A stretch of 16,531 nt of DNA. It comes from Afipia sp. (GTDB lineage: Bacteria > Pseudomonadota > Alphaproteobacteria > Rhizobiales > Xanthobacteraceae). The notes under the pieces were generated by a model that saw only the letters and a list, made by a program, of their open reading frames with translations, ran no database searches and was not told the origin of the DNA. The translations under genes and the position numbers were made by a program. The stretch's first letter is position 1. Each line of letters begins with the position of its first letter. The stretch is from contig JAGVII010000795.1 in the NCBI GenBank assembly GCA_020056155.1, forward strand, positions 1-16,531, given 5' to 3'. Below, piece after piece: positions 7,543 through 12,603 of this stretch.

Positions 7543-7814
7543 GCGTCCATTGCGGCCTTTCTTGCTGGCGTATCTCACACCGCGTTCGGCTGCTGCGCAG
7601 CCCGCCCTCGTTCCCGCAACAGCGCGATGACGACCTTCTTCCCCGCCGTGCTCGGCTAACGCCTCCGCGCGGCTTCCTCGCGAGGCAAGAAGCTCGTCCC
7701 TGCGCCGCCTTCCACTGCGTTTCAGCCCTTCGGGTGCGGGCCGGTCGCCCGGTGTTTTCCGATCGCCATCAAGGCCGCGATGGTCGCGACCTGATACAGC
7801 AAAGGAGAAGACCT
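7543..7814 (+). repeat. Conserved DUF736 upstream leader, copy 2 (inside the element)
   Basis: Related to 1383-1646 over the whole distance to the start codon, with the same ordered blocks and nearly the same length. It has an AAGGAGAA ribosome binding site at 7802-7809. Its presence shows that the cargo is a whole DUF736 transcription unit and not only a coding region. The two copies are clearly diverged, so this is not a recent duplication. Confidence 0.6.
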
Positions 7815-8111
7815 ATGGCTCAGATCGGTACGTTCACCCGCAACGAAGACGGTTCGTTCGCCGGAGTCATCAAGACCCTCAACCTCAGCGTCAAGGCTCG
7901 CCTGGTCGTCGCCGAGAAGGACAGCGAGAAGTCGCCCGACCTCCGCGCGCTCGTCGGCAACATCGAGATCGGGGCTGCCTGGAAGAAGGTCGCCAAGGAG
8001 ACGGGCCGGGAGTATCACTCCCTCAAGCTCGACGATCCGAGCTTCCCCGCTCCGATCTACGCAAGCCTCGTGGAGAACGAAGACGGCTTCGCTCTCATCT
8101 GGTCGCGCTGA
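7815..8111 (+). CDS. DUF736 family protein, cargo copy
   Basis: 98 aa, the complete length of the family. The pattern is typical: MAQIGTF at the start, VIKTLNL near residue 20, then [20 protein letters not shown] and a terminal FALIWSR. No catalytic motif, signal peptide or membrane segment is visible; the family has no established function and occurs widely on rhizobial plasmids and conjugative islands. The ATG at 7815 has GGAGA 6 nt upstream. It lies between ginD and the right end of the element and is the only cargo gene. It resembles, but is clearly diverged from, the broken target gene, especially in the first 55 residues. It may replace the function lost by insertion. Confidence 0.9.
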   Translation: MAQIGTFTRNEDGSFAGVIKTLNLSVKARLVVAEKDSEKSPDLRALVGNIEIGAAWKKVAKETGREYHSLKLDDPSFPAPIYASLVENEDGFALIWSR

Positions 8112-8127
8112 AGCGCTCAACCATCGA

Positions 8128-8154
8128 CGCGGCGCTCCATCACGGGGCGCCGCG
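8128..8154 (+). terminator. Hairpin after the cargo DUF736 gene
   Basis: CGCGGCGCTCC (8128-8138) pairs with GGGGCGCCGCG (8144-8154) through one U-G wobble, giving an 11-bp GC-rich stem with a 5-nt loop just 17 nt after the stop codon. There is no T-tract, so termination could be weak or Rho-assisted. Confidence 0.5.
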
Positions 8155-8158
8155 ATCG

Positions 8159-8240
8159 CGCTAAAGGACATCTCGGAAGTGTCCTCCAGCAAATAACGAA
8201 GCAAACACCGATGCTTCGTTTCAGAAGGACAGTTGACGGC
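8159..8240. repeat. Right end of the element: short AT-richer zone with nested repeats
   Basis: This end contains CGCTAAAGGACA (8159-8170, inverted partner of 1706-1717), GAAGTGTCCT (8176-8185, direct copy of 1702-1711), AAGGACA (8225-8231), and a perfect 9-bp inverted repeat AACGAAGCA (8195-8203) / TGCTTCGTT (8212-8220) with an 8-nt spacer. The spacer size is within the range of tyrosine recombinase core sites, so this could be a second recombinase-binding site as well as a transcript hairpin. The stretch is visibly richer in A and T than its surroundings, as described for GInt 3' ends. Confidence 0.6.
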
Positions 8241-8248
8241 TGACCTAA
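8241..8248 (-). repeat. Right terminal inverted repeat of the element
   Basis: TGACCTAA is the exact reverse complement of TTAGGTCA at 1686-1693 and abuts the right direct repeat. Its last three bases form an in-frame TAA directly before the 3' fragment of the broken gene. Confidence 0.75.
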
Positions 8249-8256
8249 AACGGCTT
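8249..8256 (+). repeat. Right copy of the direct repeat flanking the element (attR core)
   Basis: AACGGCTT is identical to 1680-1687. It lies in frame with the DUF736 3' fragment, encoding Asn-Gly and the first bases of a Phe codon. This fixes the insertion point in the target gene. Confidence 0.8.
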
Positions 8257-8533
8257 CGTCGGCACCGTCAAGACCCTCGCACTTGGCACCGTCAAGACCA
8301 AGATCGTCCCGGCCGAGCGGACCTCGGACAAGGCCCCGGACTACCGCATCTTCGCAGGCGCAAACATCGAGTTCGGCGCCATGTGGAAGAAGAAGTCCCA
8401 GGACACGGGCCGCGAGTACCACTCGGTCAAGCTGGACGACCCGAGCTTCCCGGCTCCGATCTACGCGACGCTGGTCGAAGTCGAAGGCGAGGAAGGCTTC
8501 TCGCTCATCTGGTCTCGCCCAAGCCGCGACTGA
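8249..8533 (+). pseudogene. DUF736 gene, 3' fragment
   Basis: 94 codons in frame with the 5' fragment, starting [10 protein letters not shown] and containing [20 protein letters not shown] and FSLIWSR, the family hallmarks. A TAA at 8246-8248 blocks translation from the element side. The only internal ATG in this frame (8381) would give a protein lacking about half the fold, so the fragment is probably dead. It carries no further frameshift or stop, which suggests that the insertion is recent or reversible. Confidence 0.9.
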
Positions 8534-8546
8534 GACGTCTCGCGAC

Positions 8547-8574
8547 GAAGGCCTCGCCTAATGGCGGGGCCTTC
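8547..8574 (+). terminator. Terminator hairpin of the broken DUF736 gene
   Basis: GAAGGCCTCGCC (8547-8558), loop TAAT, GGCGGGGCCTTC (8563-8574): a 12-bp stem with one U-G pair, 13 nt after the stop. The T-tract is poor. The stem core is the same as that of the ardC terminator at 1041-1064. Confidence 0.65.
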
Positions 8575-8649
8575 GAGCATGAGCGGAGAAAAGAACAATG
8601 ATACGCACCGCGTGCCACGGCGATGTCCCCGTCGGCCAGCGGGCTCGGA

Positions 8650-8838
8650 TCAACCGCCTGTTTGGTCCAATCTTGCAAGGCGTTCAGGCATGTCAAGCAG
8701 CTTCATCGCCGCGGCGGCGATGGCTTCGCCGATCGTCGGATAGGTTTCCGCCGAGTTGATCGAGACGCCGTCAGGAAACGTCACCGTGGCCTGATAGCCG
8801 TTGCCTTTTGGCGTGGCCGAAAGCTGGATGATGGGCAT
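8650..8838 (-). CDS. Small hypothetical protein
   Basis: 62 aa starting MPIIQLSATPKGNGYQATVTF and containing GEAIAAAAMKLLDM near residue 40. The look of an N-terminal beta-hairpin (alternating polar and hydrophobic residues) followed by an amphipathic helix suggests a compact, HicB-like or single-domain alpha/beta fold, but I do not recognise a named family. The start at 8838 has AGGGAGGA (8847-8854 on the plus strand) about 8 nt upstream, and a promoter-like TATAAT lies farther up. It runs opposite to the DUF736 gene and shares its strand with the toxin-antitoxin pair. No signal peptide or membrane segment is seen. Confidence 0.65.
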   Translation of the reverse strand: MPIIQLSATPKGNGYQATVTFPDGVSINSAETYPTIGEAIAAAAMKLLDMPERLARLDQTGG

Positions 8839-8897
8839 TTCGCGGATCCTCCCTGTCCGATGACATCTCCCGTTGAAGACTGGCGGCGACGCCGTGA

Positions 8898-8925
8898 ATT
8901 ATATCCATCGGCGCTTGTGGTCGAA
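8898..8925 (-). promoter_or_regulatory. Promoter of the small hypothetical gene
   Basis: On the minus strand, TTCGAC (8920-8925) and TATAAT (8898-8903) are separated by 16 nt. The start codon is 60 nt downstream. The -10 is a perfect consensus in otherwise GC-rich DNA. Confidence 0.45.
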
Positions 8926-8940
8926 CAACAGCGGCTGACC

Positions 8941-9444
8941 TCATCTCCCGCGTGTTGAGCGCGATAGGCGCCGCCTGGATTCGCCACTCGAGGCTGCCAA
9001 TAGGAGTTCGTTCCACGTGTCTGGCGGGTTTCCCCGGTCCAACATCTTCCTGAATACCGCGTAGGCGTCGTTCGAGTTCTCGTAAGCGCGCAGCGTCGAG
9101 TCATCGTTCACCCATGCGAGAACGATGATCATGGCGTCTACCGATTGCTGGTAACGGAAGAACAGGCGGAATTGCTGAAGGAATTTGGCGCGGAACCAGT
9201 GTTTGTAATCCTCGCCGAGCGTGTTTCCCTGCCGGTAGACATCGCGCGTCGGGTCACCTGGAATATCTTCGAACGCGACTTTCAGGACGGCCGCGAGGAG
9301 CTTCGTCCCCCGTTTTTTCTTGTATTTTGTCGGGTCCTTCTTGCGCGCCTTCTCGACGGTCTCGATCATCGCCTCGAGTTGATCGAGAAAGAGGGGATGC
9401 GCGTAGATTGTCCAGCCGTTGATCTCGAGGATGCCGTCGCTCAC
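8941..9444 (-). CDS. yhaV: Type II toxin YhaV, RelE-like ribonuclease
   Basis: 167 aa. YhaV is a ribosome-associated mRNA endonuclease toxin neutralised by PrlF. The family pattern is clear: an N-terminal NGWTIYAHPLFLDQL, then FRAKFLQQFRLFFRY at 84-98, IIVLAWVNDD at 106-115, and the closing block with YAVFRKMLDRGNPP (128-141). It starts with GTG at 9444, overlapping the antitoxin stop in a GTGA arrangement, so toxin synthesis is coupled to the antitoxin. The C-terminus runs about 15 residues past the usual end as a Ser/Arg-rich tail, perhaps because the original stop was lost. No catalytic residue seems missing by eye. Confidence 0.88.
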   Translation of the reverse strand: MSDGILEINGWTIYAHPLFLDQLEAMIETVEKARKKDPTKYKKKRGTKLLAAVLKVAFEDIPGDPTRDVYRQGNTLGEDYKHWFRAKFLQQFRLFFRYQQSVDAMIIVLAWVNDDSTLRAYENSNDAYAVFRKMLDRGNPPDTWNELLLAASSGESRRRLSRSTRGR

Positions 9445-9782
9445 GCCTCGTCGTCCGGAAGAGCCTCATCGAGGTTTACCTTGACGCCCTTGACCAGGGC
9501 CTTTCCGCGCGTGAGCAGCGACTTCGGCATGGGCCGAATCCGCGCCGGTTCGCTTGCCATGTCGCGCGCCAGGAATTCGAGGAACTTGCCGATCACGGGA
9601 TCGCTCTGGTTTGCGCCCGCCTCCTTTTTCGAGATCATGACGGTGCCGTCGGCCAGCCCGCGAAACACCACCTGGTCGCGTTTGCCGAGGGCAAGCATCT
9701 TGCGGATGGCCGCAGGCACGGTCGTCTGGCCGCGGTCCGTGATGGTCGCGGGGATCTCGAGGATTTCGGCGGTCTTAGCCAT
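9441..9782 (-). CDS. prlF: PrlF-type antitoxin with SpoVT-AbrB domain
   Basis: 113 aa from the ATG at 9782, supported by GGAG 6 nt upstream; the open frame continues upstream to 9830 but those codons overlap the operator and promoter. Residues 10-50 (ATITDRGQTTVPAAIRKMLAL) are the swapped-hairpin AbrB DNA-binding domain and the C-terminal half should wrap the toxin. PrlF binds YhaV and together they repress their own promoter. It is upstream of the toxin with a 4-nt overlap, the normal order. The pair probably stabilises this mobile island and may also respond to phage or starvation; that last point is inference. Confidence 0.88.
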   Translation of the reverse strand: MAKTAEILEIPATITDRGQTTVPAAIRKMLALGKRDQVVFRGLADGTVMISKKEAGANQSDPVIGKFLEFLARDMASEPARIRPMPKSLLTRGKALVKGVKVNLDEALPDDEA

Positions 9783-9811
9783 AGCCGGCTCCTTTGCGTC
9801 GTTATGCCATT

Positions 9812-9840
9812 TCATGTAATGCATTTGCATTGTAAGTCAA
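9812..9840 (-). promoter_or_regulatory. Promoter and operator of the prlF-yhaV operon
   Basis: On the minus strand TTGACT (9835-9840) and TACATG (9812-9817) are 17 nt apart. The spacer holds a perfect dyad AATGCA (9818-9823), two bases, TGCATT (9826-9831). A PrlF or PrlF-YhaV complex bound there would cover the spacer between -35 and -10, a simple autorepression design. This stretch is AT-rich against GC-rich surroundings. Confidence 0.6.
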
Positions 9841-9846
9841 GATCAC

Positions 9847-10117
9847 CTATTTCTTCAGCGCGAGAACACCTTCTCCAAGCCTTGGTTCGACGATCGGAAT
9901 GGCTAGCTCGACGGCTTGGCGTTCGCGAACCGTTATTGGGTCAGCCGCGGTATTAAAGCTGCGCCGGCCGCAAAGTTCGCTGGTGGAGCGGAGGGCCAGG
10001 TGGCAGGCCCCCCGGGGATTGAATGGCCCCTGCCGAAACGCGGCAGCTGTGTTACAAAGGAAAACTCGCTGATTTGGGGGTAATTGCTTGAGGCGCCAAG
10101 ATCCAATTGGACCGGAG
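9847..10117 (-). pseudogene. Possible 3' remnant of an unknown gene, no start codon
   Basis: Read on the minus strand, the frame from just after a TAG near 10118 to the TAG at 9847-9849 is open for about 90 codons with no ATG, GTG or TTG. It ends with a protein-like stretch, ITVRERQAVELAIPIVEP then RLGEGVLALKK, which looks like a real amphipathic C-terminus. I do not recognise the family. A chance open frame is possible in GC-rich DNA, so confidence is low. If real, it is a gene cut when the defence cassette was inserted upstream. Confidence 0.3.
10002..10046 (+). promoter_or_regulatory. Competing hairpins before the four-TM gene
   Basis: GGCAGG (10002-10007) can pair with CCTGCC (10029-10034), while CTGCCG (10030-10035) can instead pair with CGGCAG (10041-10046). 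The two stems exclude each other because they share the middle strand. The site lies 42 nt before the start of the gene at 10088. No clear promoter is visible. A regulatory switch is possible, but GC-rich DNA yields such stems by chance. Confidence 0.25.
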
Positions 10118-10882
10118 TTCTATATTCCGTTAGGGGCGGCAGAGAAGGTATCCGACGCTGCGTTCTATCTCGCCGCAGCGCTCTCGATCGTAGTATTACT
10201 TATCGATAAGACATCACAACCGAAGGTGTACGGAGCAGTTCAAGCCACGTTCGCGGTAGCAGTCGTCGGAATCTTCGTAAGCAGCATCGTGATACGAACG
10301 TACTTCGCGTCTCGTGCGCATTCGAGCCGATTTGCCGACTTCGTCTCGAACGCGTTTTCCGTTCCCCTCGTCCCATCTCCGTCCGAAGGCTACTACAACA
10401 CCCCTGAGGGCGATCCATTCCTCCGCATGAGTGCATCAGTTCTAGAGAACACGCTCTTCACTAAATCGATTCTTGGGAGAATGTTGCGTTTCGAACGAGC
10501 GCGTATTTGCGTCTATATACTCGCGTGGCTATGGGCTGCAGTCTATCGCGCCACGGACCTGGAATTGCTGGCCGTCGCTGCACAGGTCTTGTTTAGTGAG
10601 CAGTTGCTTTCCCGGTGGGTGCGCATGGAATGGCTTCGCTCTAGAGTGGAGCGCCTCTACGAGGATCTGTACGCGCTGATCCAATCCACCTCGGATCCGA
10701 GCAGCAAAGAGTTTCGCGCCCGCGTCATCGAGACCCTAATCCGCTACGAAACGAGCAAGGCTCAAGCGGGTTTGTCACTCTCATCCCGCGTGTTTAACAA
10801 ACTGAATCCCGAGCTCTCTCGCAAATGGCGCTCGTTGTGCGATCAGCTCGGAATCACCCCATCTAAGGGCTCGGCGGCCTGA
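10088..10882 (+). CDS. Four-TM membrane protein next to the Mokosh-like operon
   Basis: 264 aa from a TTG at 10088, chosen for the GGGGG Shine-Dalgarno at 10076-10080 and because the frame has no earlier start. Predicted membrane segments are at about 24-40, 47-70, 139-153 and 158-176, with a cytoplasmic-looking loop between the second and third that carries RFADFVSNAF, GYYN (101-104) and ENTLFTKSI (120-128). The C-terminal 90 residues are soluble, helical and charged. The topology and the GYYN/EN-FFT-like loop recall the S-4TM effectors predicted in bacterial conflict systems, but that link is from memory and unproven. Its 3' end overlaps the 3' end of the PLD gene by 40 nt, so the two convergent genes share DNA and cannot be separated cleanly. 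It is less GC-rich than the flanks. A toxin-like membrane effector or regulator of the defence operon is a hypothesis. Confidence 0.75.
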   Translation: MRRQDPIGPEFYIPLGAAEKVSDAAFYLAAALSIVVLLIDKTSQPKVYGAVQATFAVAVVGIFVSSIVIRTYFASRAHSSRFADFVSNAFSVPLVPSPSEGYYNTPEGDPFLRMSASVLENTLFTKSILGRMLRFERARICVYILAWLWAAVYRATDLELLAVAAQVLFSEQLLSRWVRMEWLRSRVERLYEDLYALIQSTSDPSSKEFRARVIETLIRYETSKAQAGLSLSSRVFNKLNPELSRKWRSLCDQLGITPSKGSAA

Positions 10883-12603
10883 CTCATTTTTTCGCCGCGC
10901 GTATCACGCAACTTTTCGATCAGGGTTGTGCGAATCCCTGGACCCTCGATCAGCGCGCCGATTTCGGCGCCACGTGACCGTCTCGCACCGACAGACGTTG
11001 CCATCCAGTTGAAGCTTGAGATCACCAGATTGTCTTCGTCCCATCCGAGGTACTTCGCGTGCACATCATCGACGCGGACAATCTTGATGCCGCGTTTGGC
11101 AATTTCGGCTGGTGCGGGTTCGTGGCCTTCCTCCAGTAGGAATTTACTTGGGCGGGTATACTGGAGCCGGACGTCGATCCCGCGGGATGCAGCCGTTTCC
11201 ATCGGGACAAGTACCGACGTCTCCGCGGACAAACCATACAGATCACACGCGATCTCTATCTCTTTAGACGCTCGGTCACGCGCGAGCGTCACGCATTCAT
11301 AGTGATCATAATCGGTTACAAGAGAAATTGCGTATTCACCGACCTCGGGATGAGTCCGAGACTTCATCTTTAACTCTGACCAAATATGATTGAGTTGTCG
11401 TGCCGTGGCGCTCCAATTGCCAACTGCTGGAAGCTGGTTAGAAAGCAAACGGCTCAGCACTTTCGATGTGAACAGGGCGCTGCGTGTCCGCAACGATACC
11501 TCCAGCCAATCGAATTCCGAGGAGAGAAAATTGCAGCTGCCGACTACCGTGATCCATTGGCCCGTTTCGCGATCGTCATAGAGCAGCACCTTGGCGTGAG
11601 ACCCAGACGAGTGTGGAGACAGCCGGATTCGGCCCCTGGCGCCAGGTGGCAGTTCCGCAAGCACATTCGCAGCATCTGAAAATTTTCTGGGCGGCCCGCC
11701 GACTTCTGGATCCGCATGCAGACCCCAGAGCAACTCGACCCGGACCTTACGTCTTGCGGCGCGCTCGAAGTCGGGCAGCAGTTTGCGAAGGGTGTCAGCG
11801 CTCAGGAAACATGAATGGACCACGACTGTTGATTTTGCCCGCTCCAACGACGCTCGAAGCAGCTGAAGGTGAGCGGCGCCACCGACGATGATGTCATCAG
11901 CGGTGAGATCGTCCCGCGCCACCTCCTGTACCATATACGACTTCGCTGAATAGGCGGCATTGTCATCATCTGTGGTTTCTGCCGACGCGTTTACCAAACT
12001 AGCCCGCAAGCCAAGAGGAGCATTCGGAGGAAGGCCAACCTGCACCTCATTGAAAGCTATTCCAACGCGGGCGTACGGCAAAGACGGGGTGCGAAATTGC
12101 GGTGTCGCCGGTTCCAGGCTCTCATTGAGGTTCAAGCGAAACAGGTCTCGCAAGGTAGCATCATTTGGCTCGAACGTATGGAGAAGTGCCGATAGCTTTA
12201 CGGCGTCGGCCGGAAGGTCCTTTTCGTACACAAGATCGACGTCGTCGGCCCGCATCCAGTGACCTGTCAATCTCTCTACGCAGACAGAGTCCCAGCGTAT
12301 GTCTTTCTGCAAACGTTCAGGAAGCGTCTTTTCTTTGGCGTGCCTTTGTCCCGCCGGAGTGGCGGCGAAGTAGACTTTGTCATTGTCGCTGCGCACCTCG
12401 ATCCAATTCGCGCGCAAGAGATTGATCAACGCTTCGACGACGAGCCTGTGCGGGACGTTGGCTATTGCCGCTAGCTCAGTGGCCGTGTGCTTTGCCACTG
12501 TACTCTCGACGAGGAGCATATGCTCAATCAGGCTCCAGCGCCGGCCAAAACTGTACAGATAACTCACAGCCATCCTGTAGAGGGGCACATAAAGGTATTT
12601 CAT
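10843..12603 (-). CDS. mkoB: Phospholipase D-like protein of a type I Mokosh-like system
   Basis: 586 aa. Two HKD motifs make a PLD-type active site: H336, K338, D343 with N358 and E368, and H515, K517, D522 with N532. Proteins of this type act as nucleases in defence systems. Residues 22-92 form a winged-helix-like domain (LIEHMLLVEST to AATPAGQRH) and the middle region (100-240) is unassigned. The start codon overlaps the stop of the helicase gene in an ATGA arrangement, so the two are co-translated. Partnering of a kinase-helicase fusion with a separate PLD protein is the design I recall for type I Mokosh. DISARM also pairs a helicase with a PLD protein, but no DrmA- or DrmB-like gene is present. 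The gene ends inside the convergent four-TM gene. Confidence 0.8.
   Translation of the reverse strand: MKYLYVPLYRMAVSYLYSFGRRWSLIEHMLLVESTVAKHTATELAAIANVPHRLVVEALINLLRANWIEVRSDNDKVYFAATPAGQRHAKEKTLPERLQKDIRWDSVCVERLTGHWMRADDVDLVYEKDLPADAVKLSALLHTFEPNDATLRDLFRLNLNESLEPATPQFRTPSLPYARVGIAFNEVQVGLPPNAPLGLRASLVNASAETTDDDNAAYSAKSYMVQEVARDDLTADDIIVGGAAHLQLLRASLERAKSTVVVHSCFLSADTLRKLLPDFERAARRKVRVELLWGLHADPEVGGPPRKFSDAANVLAELPPGARGRIRLSPHSSGSHAKVLLYDDRETGQWITVVGSCNFLSSEFDWLEVSLRTRSALFTSKVLSRLLSNQLPAVGNWSATARQLNHIWSELKMKSRTHPEVGEYAISLVTDYDHYECVTLARDRASKEIEIACDLYGLSAETSVLVPMETAASRGIDVRLQYTRPSKFLLEEGHEPAPAEIAKRGIKIVRVDDVHAKYLGWDEDNLVISSFNWMATSVGARRSRGAEIGALIEGPGIRTTLIEKLRDTRGEKMSQAAEPLDGVIPS

Larger units (their letters stand above)
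1688..8248 (+). mobile_element. GInt-type genomic island (ginABCD) with DUF736 cargo, inserted in a DUF736 gene
   Basis: A complete element of about 6.56 kb with both junctions readable. The evidence is the split DUF736 frame on either side, direct repeats at 1680-1687 and 8249-8256, inverted termini TTAGGTCA (1686-1693) and TGACCTAA (8241-8248), and an internal operon of three distinct tyrosine recombinases plus a small helix-turn-helix protein. From the literature as I remember it, GInts have a ginABCD operon at one end, cargo, a short AT-rich 3' end and imperfect flanking direct repeats, and all four genes are needed for integration and excision. All of these parts are present here. The cargo zone from 7337 to the right end is only about 0.9 kb, below the 2.5 kb lower limit I recall. 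A Tn554-like label is the main alternative. Confidence 0.85.

Noticed and set aside
7488..7814. N-terminal extension of the cargo DUF736 gene from the upstream ATG at 7488
   Set aside because: The family start MAQIGTF at 7815 has its own good ribosome binding site, and the extension lies in the conserved leader, which does not keep a shared frame in the other copy.
8195..8220. Ordinary rho-independent terminator
   Set aside because: The stem has no T-tract, and it lies in the recombination end zone; a recombinase site is at least as likely.
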